A stretch of DNA of 64,000 nt from Streptomyces sp. NBC_01451 (GTDB taxonomy: Bacteria; Actinomycetota; Actinomycetes; Streptomycetales; Streptomycetaceae). Below, piece by piece: positions 42,112 to 50,774 of this stretch. The DNA lies in assembly GCF_036227485.1 (NCBI RefSeq), contig NZ_CP109479.1:2108001-2172000 (forward strand). Reading direction: 5' to 3'. Every line of letters begins with the position of its first letter. Position 1 is the stretch's first letter. The position numbers and the translations under genes were made by a program. The notes beneath the pieces are model-generated. The model did not search any database, was not told the origin of the DNA, and was given only the letters and a program-made list of their open reading frames with translations.

Positions 42112-43545
42112 TCATGAGCGCTCGGGCTCCTTCGCCAACACACCCAACGGCACCGGCCGAGCGAACGGCCGCTTCGCCAGGCCCACCGGACACCCGGCGA
42201 CCCCGGCGACGCCAGGCGCGCAGACCCGCCCCTGACACCAGCCCATCCCGGCCCGGGTGAGGAGCTTGACGGTCCGCAGATCGGTCGCGCCCAACTCCTC
42301 CACCGCCTCACGGACTTCCGCTGCCGTGACCTCCTCGCAGCGGCAGACGACGGTGTCGTCGGCGACCTGTTCCGCCCAGTGCGCGGGCGGGGCGTAGGCG
42401 GTGTCGAGGGCGGCGAAGAACTTCCGCAGCCGGGTACGGGTCCGGGCGGCCGTCGACCAGTCGGCGGGGCTTGGCTCAACTCCCCTCAGCCGGGCGGCGA
42501 TCGAGTGTCCGGCGATCTCCCCCTCGGCCAGCGCGAGCACCGCTCCCCCGATGCCGGTGGCCTCGCCCGCCGCCCAGACACGCTCGACGTCGGTGCGCTG
42601 CTCGGTGTCGGTGACGACGAAGGGGTCCCCGGTGGCGTCGATCGCGCACCCCAGGGTCTCGGCGAGGTCGGTGTGCGCGAGCATGCCGTGCCCGACGGCC
42701 AGGGTGTCGCAGGCGATCCGCCTCCTGGTGGCCGGCCGTACCCGGCCGTGGGTGTCCAGGGCGGCGACGGTGACGGCATCGACGCGGTCGGTGCCGTGCG
42801 CCGCGACCACGGTGTGACGTACCGTCACCGGGACCTTGTGGCGCAGCAGTTGGGCCGCGTACCGGGCGGCCTCGGCGACCTTCGCCGGGTTGGCGGCGAG
42901 CGTCGCGGAGTGCCGTACGAAGTCGGCGGGGTGCGTGGACTCGACGTACGCGGCGACTTCGGCGCCCGCCGCGGCGAGGCCGGCCGCGACCGGCATCAGC
43001 AGCGGCCCGGTCCCGGCGACGACCGCTGTCCGGCCCGGCAGGACGAGGCCGCCCTTGAGCATCGCCTGCGCGCCGCCCGCGCTGATCACACCGGGGAGGG
43101 TCCAGCCGGGGAAGGGCAGCACCTTCTCGTAGCCGCCGGTGGCGAGGAGGACGGCGTCGGCGGTGACGGTCTGCGACCCGGTCCGCCCGGGACCGACGAG
43201 CTGCCCGGGACCGATGAGGGCGTGCACACCGAAGCCGCTGCCGCCCGCGAACTCCCTTTCCACAGACCACACATGGCGATTGGTCAGGTGCGTGACCCGG
43301 CCCGCCGCCACATGGGCCGCCAGCCGGTCCCGCAGTTTCTTCCAGGTGCCCCAGGCGTGGTGCAGGGCCTGCGGCCTGCGTGCCTTCAGCGCCGCCGCGG
43401 GCTGCCGGTAGAACTGCCCGCCCGCCTGTTCGCCGGCGTCGAGCAGCACGACCCGGACACCCCGGTCGGCTGCCGCCAGCGCGGCGGCGAGGCCTGCCGG
43501 ACCGGCGCCGACCACCGCGAGAACGGCCTTACCGGAGTTCGCCAT
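42112..43545 (-). CDS. D-hydroxyproline dehydrogenase, FAD/BFD subunit (HcnB-like)
   Basis: 477 residues from the ATG at 43545. The N-terminal dinucleotide fold reads VVGAGPAGLAAALAAADRGV, followed by a second nucleotide fold (AVVAGTGPLLMPVAAGLAAA). The C-terminus carries a BFD-like [2Fe-2S] motif VVCRCEEVTAAEVREAVEEL with GMGWCQGRVCAPG (C-x-C...C-x4-C). This is the HcnB/alpha-subunit architecture of heterotrimeric dye-linked amine or D-hydroxyproline dehydrogenases. It overlaps the small ferredoxin-like subunit gene by 17 bases. Confidence 0.88.
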   Translation of the reverse strand: MANSGKAVLAVVGAGPAGLAAALAAADRGVRVVLLDAGEQAGGQFYRQPAAALKARRPQALHHAWGTWKKLRDRLAAHVAAGRVTHLTNRHVWSVEREFAGGSGFGVHALIGPGQLVGPGRTGSQTVTADAVLLATGGYEKVLPFPGWTLPGVISAGGAQAMLKGGLVLPGRTAVVAGTGPLLMPVAAGLAAAGAEVAAYVESTHPADFVRHSATLAANPAKVAEAARYAAQLLRHKVPVTVRHTVVAAHGTDRVDAVTVAALDTHGRVRPATRRRIACDTLAVGHGMLAHTDLAETLGCAIDATGDPFVVTDTEQRTDVERVWAAGEATGIGGAVLALAEGEIAGHSIAARLRGVEPSPADWSTAARTRTRLRKFFAALDTAYAPPAHWAEQVADDTVVCRCEEVTAAEVREAVEELGATDLRTVKLLTRAGMGWCQGRVCAPGVAGVAGCPVGLAKRPFARPVPLGVLAKEPERS

Positions 43546-43942
43546 GACCGGTGCCTTCCTGGCTGCGGATCGCGTCGCCCGGGGTGGCCGGGACGAGGCA
43601 AGCCCGTTGGTTGGGGCGGTCGTTGACCGTGACGAGGCAGTCGAAGCAGACCCCGATGCCGCAGAAGATCCCGCGTGGGGCACCGCTGCCCCGGGTGCGG
43701 CGCCAGGAGGTGATGCCGGCCGACCAGAGCACGGCGGCGACGGTCTGACCGGGCAGCGCGGCGGTCTCGTCCCCGTCGACGGTGACGGTGAACGGGGTTC
43801 CGGGCCGGGCCCGGGCCAGCTCCAGCGGAGTCATCTCCTCCCCCCTCTCGCCCCTCACGGCCTTCCCAGCCTTCCCGACCCACTCGGTCTTCTCGACCTT
43901 CTCGGCCTTCTCCACGTGTTTGGTCCTCTTCACGTTCCTCAT
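43529..43942 (-). CDS. D-hydroxyproline dehydrogenase, [2Fe-2S] subunit (HcnA-like)
   Basis: 137 residues from the ATG at 43942, overlapping the DAO gene stop by ATGA with GGGGGAGGAG ahead; an ATG at 43834, also preceded by GGGGGGAGGAG, gives the usual 101-residue form. The plant-type ferredoxin motif is CGIGVCFDCLVTVNDRPNQ followed by RAC, with AALPGQTVAAVLWSAGITSW before it. The extra N-terminal 36 residues are a Lys/Glu-rich repeat (EKAEKVEKTEWVGKAGKA) not expected in the family. It links the two FAD subunits electrically. Confidence 0.85.
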   Translation of the reverse strand: MRNVKRTKHVEKAEKVEKTEWVGKAGKAVRGERGEEMTPLELARARPGTPFTVTVDGDETAALPGQTVAAVLWSAGITSWRRTRGSGAPRGIFCGIGVCFDCLVTVNDRPNQRACLVPATPGDAIRSQEGTGHGELR

Positions 43943-45111
43943 CGCTCCTCCCCCGCGAACCTGTCCGGGCGGAACGGCGTCAGATCGAGGTCGGGCGTCC
44001 GGTCCGTCAACGACTGTGCGATCAGGTGCCCGGTGCCGACCGCGAGCCCGATCCCCGCCCCCTCGTGACCGCACGCGTGGTAGAGCCCCGGTGCCCGGGG
44101 ATCCGCCCCGATGGCCGGCAGGTGGTCCGGCAGATACGGGCGGAAGCCCAGGTAGGCGCGCATCGCGTGGACCGTGCCGAGGACCGGGAAGAGCGCCGTC
44201 GCCTGGGCGGCCAGTCGGCGCACGACCGGGAGGGAGAAGGTCCGGTCGAAACCGACCCGTTCCCGGCTGGCCCCGATCAGCACCGGGCCCGCGGCCGTGC
44301 TCTCGACGACCGCCGAGGACTGGAGCCCTGCGTCGCCGCTGGCGACATCGGCGACGTAGTCGGCGGCGTACACCTTGTGCCGGACGGTGCCGGGCGGCAA
44401 CGGCTCGGTGACCAGGACGAAGCCGCGGCGCGGCAGCACCGGCAGGCGCACCCCGGCCAGCGCGGCGACCTCGCCGCCCCAGGTGCCGGCCGCGTTGATG
44501 ACGACCGGGGCGTGGATGTCCCCGTGCTCCGCCGTGCGTACGCCGTGCACGGAACCGTCCGCCGCGCGCAGGATGTCCGTGACGGCGGTGCCGGTGCGCA
44601 GCTCGGCTCCGGCCCGCCGGGCCGCCCGGACGACCTGGGCGGCGGCGAGGGAGGGCATCACCTGGCAGTCCTGCGGGTACCGGACGCCGCCCGCGAGGTC
44701 GGGGGCCAGGTGCGGTTCCAGGTCGGCGAGCCGTCCGGCGTCGACCACCTCGGCCTCGACACCCGCCGCCCGCTGTCCGGCGGCGAAGCCGGTCAGCGCG
44801 GCCATGCCTTCGGTGTCGGAGGCGACGACGATGCCGCCCTTCGCCTCGAACTCGACGGTGCCGCCGATGCCCGGCTCGGCGGCGAGGTCGTGCCAGAGGC
44901 GGGCGGAGAGCAGCGCGAGCTCCAGCTCGGGCCCCGGCTCCTTGTCGGAGACGAGCAGGTTGCCCTCACCGGCGCCGGTGGTGCCGCCGGCCACCGGTCC
45001 CCGGTCGAGGACCAGGGTCACGAGGCCCGCCCGGGCGAGGTACAGGGCGCAGGCGGCGCCGACCATTCCGGCGCCAATGACCACAACGTCGCAGGTCAGT
45101 CGCTTGCTCAC
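43939..45111 (-). CDS. D-hydroxyproline dehydrogenase, DAO-type FAD subunit (HcnC-like)
   Basis: 390 residues. CDVVVIGAGMVGAACALYLA is the Rossmann motif, GGTTGAGEGNLLVSDKEPGP the conserved substrate-side stretch, and GLYHACGHEGAGIGLAVGTG the C-terminal flavin-binding segment. It is the catalytic subunit of the glycine oxidase/DAO type and would oxidise cis-4-hydroxy-D-proline to the pyrroline. It is the first gene of the leftward operon. A palindrome (45121-45129) lies ten bases before its start. Confidence 0.88.
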   Translation of the reverse strand: MSKRLTCDVVVIGAGMVGAACALYLARAGLVTLVLDRGPVAGGTTGAGEGNLLVSDKEPGPELELALLSARLWHDLAAEPGIGGTVEFEAKGGIVVASDTEGMAALTGFAAGQRAAGVEAEVVDAGRLADLEPHLAPDLAGGVRYPQDCQVMPSLAAAQVVRAARRAGAELRTGTAVTDILRAADGSVHGVRTAEHGDIHAPVVINAAGTWGGEVAALAGVRLPVLPRRGFVLVTEPLPPGTVRHKVYAADYVADVASGDAGLQSSAVVESTAAGPVLIGASRERVGFDRTFSLPVVRRLAAQATALFPVLGTVHAMRAYLGFRPYLPDHLPAIGADPRAPGLYHACGHEGAGIGLAVGTGHLIAQSLTDRTPDLDLTPFRPDRFAGEER

Positions 45112-45120
45112 ATCAGTACA

Positions 45121-45129
45121 ATGTCACAT
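45121..45129. promoter_or_regulatory. Short palindrome ATGTCACAT before the hydroxyproline operon
   Basis: ATGT-C-ACAT is a perfect palindrome nine bases upstream of the first gene's ATG (45111) in an AT-richer patch. It is a candidate operator for the GntR regulator at the operon end. At nine bases it could be chance. Confidence 0.3.
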
Positions 45130-45189
45130 GTTTCTATTCCCGCCAAGGGCACCCGGGTTCGACCCGCCGCCGCCACCAGCCACCACGGC

Positions 45190-45332
45190 CGGTCGACGGG
45201 CGGCCTCCAGCGCGGACGTACCCGTGCAGCGCCGGTAGTTCCTCGACCCGTACGCGCGTCGCCGCACCCGCGTCGGGGCGCCGGTGCACCACCTTCGACA
45301 CGGTGCTCAGCGGCACTCCCCTGACCGCGCCG
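45190..45332 (-). pseudogene. Relic of a LacI-family DNA-binding domain
   Basis: Leftward reading gives VPLSTVSKVVHRRPDAGAAT then RVRVEELPALHGYV, the second half of a LacI helix-turn-helix and hinge (family pattern: GVPLSTVSKVLNGRPDVGAETRARVEELLREHGY). The first helix and the whole sugar-binding domain are gone. It lies between the hydroxyproline operon and the MMPL promoter and is probably the remains of a former regulator gene. Confidence 0.7.
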
Positions 45333-45348
45333 CGAGGACGAGAGGCAT

Positions 45349-45447
45349 TAGTACCGGGGTACTAGCCGCAACCCGCCAGTTCGGTCCCGCAGGAGGCAGG
45401 GAGCGCGAGAACCCGCCCCTAGCTTGAGATCAAGGGTCGATCGACCC
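45349..45447. promoter_or_regulatory. Cluster of inverted repeats upstream of the MMPL transporter
   Basis: TAGTACCGGGGTACTA (45349-45364, 7-bp arms around GG), CTTGAGATCAAG (45423-45434, 5-bp arms) and GGGTCGATCGACCC (45434-45447, fully palindromic 14-mer) lie within 140 bases of the GTG at 45490. They are good candidate sites for the NarL-type regulator encoded two genes downstream. No -10/-35 pair is certain. Confidence 0.55.
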
Positions 45448-45489
45448 CACGCACTCACGTAACGATCTCTTCTCCTGTGGGAGTACTCC

Positions 45490-48156
45490 GTGGCCACCTT
45501 CCTGTACCGACTGGGACGGCTCGCCTTTCGGCGACGACGCCTCGTCGTCATCTTGTGGATCGCCGTCCTGGCCGCCGTGGGCATCGGCGCCATGAGCTCC
45601 ACCGGCAAGACCTCCGACAGCTTCACGCTGCCGGGCACCCAGTCCCAGAAGGCCATCGACCTGCTGGGCGAGGAGTTCCCGCAGGCATCCGCCGGCGGCG
45701 CCTCCGCCCGGGTCGTGTTCGAGGCGGCCGACGGGCAGAAGCTGACCGCCACCGCCCACAAGGCGGCGGTGGAGTCGCTGGTGGCGAAGCTGGAGAAGTC
45801 GCCGCAGGTGGCGAGCGTCTCCAACCCCTTCACCAGCGGTCAGGTCAGCGAGGACGGCACCATCGGCTACGCCGGGGTGACGTACAAGGTCGCCGAGGCC
45901 GACGTCAGCGACGCCGCGCACGACGTCCAGACCGCTGTCGTGGCGCAGGGCGAGAAGGCCGGCATCACGGTGAGCCTGGGCGGCGACGGCGTCGCGGACC
46001 AGGCTGCCAGCAAGGCCGCCGAGCTGATCGGTCTGGGCGTCGCCGCCGTCGCCCTGATCATCACTTTCGGCTCGCTGATCTCCGCCGGACTGCCCCTGCT
46101 CACCGCCATCCTCGGCGTCGGCGCGGCCATCCTGTCGATCACCGTCGCGACCCAGTTCTTCGACATCGCCTCCCAGACGTCCGCGCTGGCGCTGATGCTC
46201 GGCCTCGCCGTCGCCATCGACTACGCCCTGTTCATCGTCTCCCGCTACCGCAACGAGATCCGCGACGGCCACGAGCCGGAGGAGGCCTGCGGACGGGCCC
46301 TGGGCACCGCCGGCTCCGCGGTCGTCTTCGCCGGCCTGACCGTGATCATCGCGCTGGCCGGACTGAGCGTCATCGGCATCCAGATGCTCACCTCCATGGG
46401 CCTGGGCTCCGCCTTCGCGGTCGCCGTAGCCGTGGTGATCGCGCTGACCCTGCTGCCCGCCCTGCTCGGCTTCGCCGGCATGCGGATCATGAAGAACAAG
46501 CTGCTGTCCCGCCGTATGAAGGCCCTGGAGCGCGGCGAGGGCGAGTCGATGGGCGTGCGCTGGGCGAAGTTCGTCACCCGCAACCCCGTCAAGGTCCTCG
46601 CCGTCTCGGTGATCGGCCTCGGTCTGCTGGCCATCCCCGCCCTGTCACTGCGCCTGACCCTGCCCGACGACTCCATGAAGCCCCCTGGCAGCACCCAGCG
46701 CCTTGCCTACGACACCCTCAGCAAGGGCTTCGGACCGGGCTTCAACGGCCCGCTGACCGTGGTCGTCGACGCCCGCGGCAGTGACGACCCGAAGGCCGCC
46801 GCCGCGGACGCGACCGCGGTGCTCGGCAAGCTGGACGATGTCGCCTCGGTCCGTGACGCGGCCTTCAACGAGGCCGGTGACGTCGCCATCATCGGTGTCG
46901 TCCCGGAGAGCTCCCCGACCAGTCAGGCCACCAAGGACCTGGTCGCCGACATCCGTGACCACAGCGCCGCCCTGCGGAAGGACGCCGGCGCGGACCTGAT
47001 GGTCACCGGCACCACCGCCGTCAACATCGACGTCTCCACCAAGCTCGCCCAGGCACTCATTCCCTACCTCGCCATCGTCGTCGGCCTGGCCCTGATCCTG
47101 CTCCTGCTGGTCTTCCGCTCGATCCTGATCCCGCTCAAGGCCGCTCTCGGCTTCCTGCTCACCATCGCCTCCACCCTCGGTGTCCTGGTCGCCGTCTTCC
47201 AGTGGGGCTGGCTCGCGGATGTCTTCGGCGTCGACCAGACGGCGCCCATCGTCAGCGTGCTGCCCATCCTGCTGATCGGTGTCGTCTTCGGCCTCGCCAT
47301 GGACTACGAGGTCTTCCTCGTCACCCGGATGCGGGAGGAGTACGTCCACGGGGCCGCCCCCGCCCAGGCAGTCATCGGGGGCTTCCGGCACAGCGGCCGG
47401 GTGGTCACCGCCGCCGCGGTCATCATGATCGCCGTCTTCTCCGGGTTCCTCCTCGACGACGCCGCTCTGATCAAGTCGGTCGGCCTGGGGCTCGCCTCCG
47501 CCGTCCTGTTCGACGCCTTCGTGGTCCGCATGACCATCGTCCCGGCGGTGCTGGCCCTGCTCGGCCACCGCGCCTGGGCGCTGCCCGCATGGCTCGACCG
47601 GGTGATGCCCGACGTGGACGTCGAGGGCGAGAAGCTGCGCCACATCCTGGACTCCGACAGCACGAGCACCGCACCCGAACCCGTGCTCGCCGGCGTGGGC
47701 GCCGGGGTCCACCAGGGCTCGGGCGGCCACAGCGCCCCGCAGGTCTTCAGCAGCGGCTCCGGCTCCGGCCCCGGTGCCCCCGACCCGAACACGTACGCGT
47801 CGCCGCTTCCGCGACACCACCACGGCCGGCCCCGGGGTCTGTCCGGGCTCAGGCAGCGCGGCGCCGACCACCATGGTGCCGAGAGCCTCGCGGACACGGG
47901 CGCCGGGAGCGACACCCCGGCCCCGGACAGCGGCTCCACCGGCGCCGACAGCCCCGGCGACACGGCGTCGCCGAGCCGTCGTGCGCGGCTCCTCGGCGAG
48001 AAGCTGGGACTGTCCCGGTTCAAGCGGCGTCTCGCACGCACCGGCGACACCACCGCCCCGGCCCCCGACACGACCGAGCCGAAGGACGGCGCGACGAAAG
48101 GCATGACGAAGGGCACGCCGAAGGGGATACGGAAGAAGATGTTCCGTAAGCGCTGA
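45490..48156 (+). CDS. MMPL/RND-family membrane transporter
   Basis: 888 residues from a GTG (GGGAG ahead). Two RND halves, each with one helix, a large exported domain and five helices. The proton-relay helices carry GLAVAIDYALFIVSRYRNEI and GVVFGLAMDYEVFLVTRMRE, the Asp-Tyr pairs diagnostic of actinobacterial MMPL proteins. After the last helix (about 715) comes a 170-residue Gly/Ser/Pro-rich cytoplasmic tail ending in a Lys-rich segment (KGMTKGTPKGIRKK). It exports lipids or drugs in other species; the substrate is unknown here. The two-component genes follow after a terminator. Confidence 0.92.
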   Translation: MATFLYRLGRLAFRRRRLVVILWIAVLAAVGIGAMSSTGKTSDSFTLPGTQSQKAIDLLGEEFPQASAGGASARVVFEAADGQKLTATAHKAAVESLVAKLEKSPQVASVSNPFTSGQVSEDGTIGYAGVTYKVAEADVSDAAHDVQTAVVAQGEKAGITVSLGGDGVADQAASKAAELIGLGVAAVALIITFGSLISAGLPLLTAILGVGAAILSITVATQFFDIASQTSALALMLGLAVAIDYALFIVSRYRNEIRDGHEPEEACGRALGTAGSAVVFAGLTVIIALAGLSVIGIQMLTSMGLGSAFAVAVAVVIALTLLPALLGFAGMRIMKNKLLSRRMKALERGEGESMGVRWAKFVTRNPVKVLAVSVIGLGLLAIPALSLRLTLPDDSMKPPGSTQRLAYDTLSKGFGPGFNGPLTVVVDARGSDDPKAAAADATAVLGKLDDVASVRDAAFNEAGDVAIIGVVPESSPTSQATKDLVADIRDHSAALRKDAGADLMVTGTTAVNIDVSTKLAQALIPYLAIVVGLALILLLLVFRSILIPLKAALGFLLTIASTLGVLVAVFQWGWLADVFGVDQTAPIVSVLPILLIGVVFGLAMDYEVFLVTRMREEYVHGAAPAQAVIGGFRHSGRVVTAAAVIMIAVFSGFLLDDAALIKSVGLGLASAVLFDAFVVRMTIVPAVLALLGHRAWALPAWLDRVMPDVDVEGEKLRHILDSDSTSTAPEPVLAGVGAGVHQGSGGHSAPQVFSSGSGSGPGAPDPNTYASPLPRHHHGRPRGLSGLRQRGADHHGAESLADTGAGSDTPAPDSGSTGADSPGDTASPSRRARLLGEKLGLSRFKRRLARTGDTTAPAPDTTEPKDGATKGMTKGTPKGIRKKMFRKR

Positions 48157-48242
48157 CAGAGTAGGGCCGCAGCGGCAGCCGCCGACCACCGCCCGACCCA
48201 CACCGCCGGAACGGCCGCCTCCCACCGGCCGGCTCCCCGGAC

Positions 48243-48279
48243 CCGCCCGCCGGTCCGGTCCCCCGGGACCGGCGGGCGG
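48243..48279 (+). terminator. Strong hairpin after the MMPL gene
   Basis: A 14-bp perfect stem (arms CCGCCCGCCGGTCC and GGACCGGCGGGCGG) around a nine-base loop, 87 bases after the MMPL stop and 25 before the kinase GTG. It should end or attenuate transcription between transporter and kinase. Confidence 0.7.
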
Positions 48280-48303
48280 CCCCCGACCCGTGAAGGACTC
48301 CCC

Positions 48304-49629
48304 GTGACCGTGCCGAGCGCCCCCACTGCCCGCCCGGACGACGACCGGACCCTGCAGATACTGGCCGACGACTCCGTGATCGCCTCGGTCGCCTACCGGC
48401 TGGCGGCACTGCGGCAGGCAGACCGGGCACACCCCAGGGTCCGGCACTGGGGTGTGCCGGTCTTCTGCGCCGCGCTCGGCGCCACCTCCAACCTCAACCC
48501 CTACAACACCGGTGACATCCCGGCGCAGTTGGCACTCGTCGTCGCCTTCGCCGTCCCGCTCCTGTGGCGGGAGCGCAGGCCCATGCTCGTCTTCGCCCTC
48601 ACCACGGCCGTGTCCGTGGCGGCCCTCCCCCTGGGGGTGCTGACCGGCTCCGAGTCCGCACGCGTCGTGTCCCTCTTCAACGTCGGCCGGTACTGCACAC
48701 CGCGCCAACTGGCCCTCGCCGTCGGTGTCACCACCGCGCAGCTCGTCGCGTGGGCCGCCGTGTTCACCGGGCGCCAACTGGAGTACGCCACACGACCGGA
48801 GGTCGTGACGATGCTGGCGATGACCGCGATGGCGGCGTTCGCCGCGCTCGGTCTGCTGAGCCGACTGGCCAACGCCTACATCAACACCCTGAAGAAGGAA
48901 CGCGACCAGCAGGCACGCCTCGCCACCGCGCAGGAACGCGCCCGCGTCTCCCGCGAGATGCACGACATCCTCGGCCACACCCTCTCCGTCATCGTCGGCC
49001 TCGCCGACGGCGCCGCCGCCCTCGCCGAGACGAAACCGGAACGCGGCGCCCAGACACTCCGCATCATCAGCGCCAGCGGACGCGACGCCCTGGCCGAACT
49101 GCGCCGCCTGCTCGCTGTCGTCGGCGACGACAACGAGCGCGTGGACGAGGCACCACTCGCCCCACAGCCGGGTCTCAGCGACCTCGGCTCACTGCTGGAG
49201 CGCGTCCGCGCGGCGGGCCCCACCGTCACCCTGGACACCCACGGCGACCTCGCACACCTGCCCCCGGGTCTCCAACTGTCCGTCTACCGCATCGTCCAGG
49301 AGGCCCTGACCAACACCGTCAGGTACGCCGCCTCCGACACCTCCGTCCGCGTGTCGCTCACCGCCGGCCCGGAAGCTCTCCAGGTCACCGTGGAGGACGA
49401 CGGCCCGCCCCGTACTCCGCGAACCCGGCGCGGACGGTCCGGGGGCGGCCGTGGCCTGGTCGGCATGCGCGAACGCGTCGCCCTCTACAAGGGCACCGTC
49501 ACCGCGGGCCCCAACTCCCGCGGGGGCTGGACCGTCCGCGCGTTCCTCGTCCCCAACCCGCCCTTCCCCGGCTTCGCGTCCTCGCACGAGCAGGGGGAGC
49601 CCCCGTCCTCCCCGGAGCACCGCTCATGA
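48304..49629 (+). CDS. NarL-type sensor histidine kinase
   Basis: 441 residues from a GTG. Four to five membrane helices (about 50-190) without a large sensor domain are followed by a coiled linker, a HisKA_3 box with the phospho-His in REMHDILGHTLSVIVGLADG, and an ATPase domain with VYRIVQEALTNTVRYAA and GGRGLVGMRERVALYKG. This is the intramembrane-sensing class that often watches membrane stress or antibiotics. It overlaps the regulator by ATGA and probably controls the MMPL gene upstream. Confidence 0.92.
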   Translation: MTVPSAPTARPDDDRTLQILADDSVIASVAYRLAALRQADRAHPRVRHWGVPVFCAALGATSNLNPYNTGDIPAQLALVVAFAVPLLWRERRPMLVFALTTAVSVAALPLGVLTGSESARVVSLFNVGRYCTPRQLALAVGVTTAQLVAWAAVFTGRQLEYATRPEVVTMLAMTAMAAFAALGLLSRLANAYINTLKKERDQQARLATAQERARVSREMHDILGHTLSVIVGLADGAAALAETKPERGAQTLRIISASGRDALAELRRLLAVVGDDNERVDEAPLAPQPGLSDLGSLLERVRAAGPTVTLDTHGDLAHLPPGLQLSVYRIVQEALTNTVRYAASDTSVRVSLTAGPEALQVTVEDDGPPRTPRTRRGRSGGGRGLVGMRERVALYKGTVTAGPNSRGGWTVRAFLVPNPPFPGFASSHEQGEPPSSPEHRS

Positions 49630-50282
49630 CCACAGTTCTCATCGTCGACGACCAGGCCCTGCAACGCATGGGCTTCAACATGCTCCTCGAAGCGCAGCCC
49701 GGCATGACCGTCGTCGGCGAGGCCACCAACGGCGCCGAAGCGGTCCGTGCGACCGCCGAACTGCGCCCCGACGTCGTCCTGATGGACGTACGCATGCCCG
49801 GCATGGACGGCATCGAGGCCACCCGGCGCATCGTCGAGTCCGGTGGCCGCTCCCGCATCCTGGTCCTGACCACCTTCGACCTCGACGAGTACGCCTACGA
49901 CGCCCTGCGCGCCGGGGCCAGCGGCTTCCTGCTCAAGGACGCCCTTCCCGAGGAACTCGTCGCCGGCGTCCGCGCGGTGGCCGCCGGTGACGCGGTCATC
50001 TCACCCGGCCTGACCCGCAAGCTCATCGACACCTTCGGCGACCGCCTCCCCGGCCACTCCCCGCAGCAGCAGCGCCGACTCGACGAACTCACCCAGCGTG
50101 AACGCGAAGTCCTCACCGCCGTCGCCAGCGGCTGGACCAACACGGAGATCGCCGAACGCCTCCACCTCGCCGAGTCGACCGTCAAGTCGCACATCGGCCG
50201 CATCCTCACCAAGATCGACGCCCGCGACCGCGTCCAGGCCGTGATCTTCGCCTACGACACCGGACTCGTCCGCCCGGCATGA
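49626..50282 (+). CDS. NarL/LuxR-type response regulator
   Basis: 218 residues. Receiver: acidic pair in LIVDDQALQRMG, phospho-Asp in VVLMDVRMPGMDGIEATRR, Thr in VLTTFDLDEYAYDALRAGAS and Lys in GFLLKDALPEELV. LuxR-type helix-turn-helix: LTQREREVLTAVASGWTNTE, IAERLHLAESTVKSHIGRIL. All functional residues are present, so it is a working partner of the kinase. A degraded paralogue lies at 50775. Confidence 0.95.
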   Translation: MTTVLIVDDQALQRMGFNMLLEAQPGMTVVGEATNGAEAVRATAELRPDVVLMDVRMPGMDGIEATRRIVESGGRSRILVLTTFDLDEYAYDALRAGASGFLLKDALPEELVAGVRAVAAGDAVISPGLTRKLIDTFGDRLPGHSPQQQRRLDELTQREREVLTAVASGWTNTEIAERLHLAESTVKSHIGRILTKIDARDRVQAVIFAYDTGLVRPA

Positions 50283-50774
50283 CCCACCCCGCTCGCCCTG
50301 CTCGTCCCGCTCCCCCGGCTCGTCGGATGCCCGGGCCAGCTCCCCACGTCCCCAACCGTGTTCACCGCCACGTCCCCGAAGCCCGGCCACCTCGGCGGCA
50401 CCGCAGCCGAGCATCCACGACGTACACGGTGAACGAGGCATGGCCACCGCCGTCCTGAGCGCCATGAGGAACTGACGACACCCCGGCCAACGACGTTGAC
50501 CGCGGACAACCGGCGGGAAGCCGGCCCCGTCCACGTCCTTCGCACACCCTCGGCTCCGGGCGCGTGTGCTCAAGCGGAGCGCGCGCCCGGTACGCACCGG
50601 CTCCCGTGGGGACAGGCGCCGGTGCGAGGCAGGGCCCGGCCGCGGATCCCGAACCCCAGGACCGCGGCCGGGCCCCGCCCCCCCCTTGCTCCGCCCCACC
50701 CCGCCCCCGCTTCGCTCCGCTGCGAACATGGCGGCCGAACGCCTCCGGGCCCGGTCCGCCGGGAGAACGCCCCC
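50283..50774. other. Intergenic stretch without recognised gene
   Basis: This separates the two paralogous regulators. It contains a run of C-rich sequence near 50675-50715 and no frame with a start, ribosome site and motif. It may be the remains of the duplicated kinase region, but nothing can be aligned by eye. Confidence 0.5.

Noticed and set aside
50660..50715. C-rich run before the second NarL-type regulator as a possible special structure
   Set aside because: It is a simple compositional run in an intergenic stretch. The pattern (CCCCCCCC, CCGCCCC) is not an ordered G-tract array that would strongly support a quadruplex.
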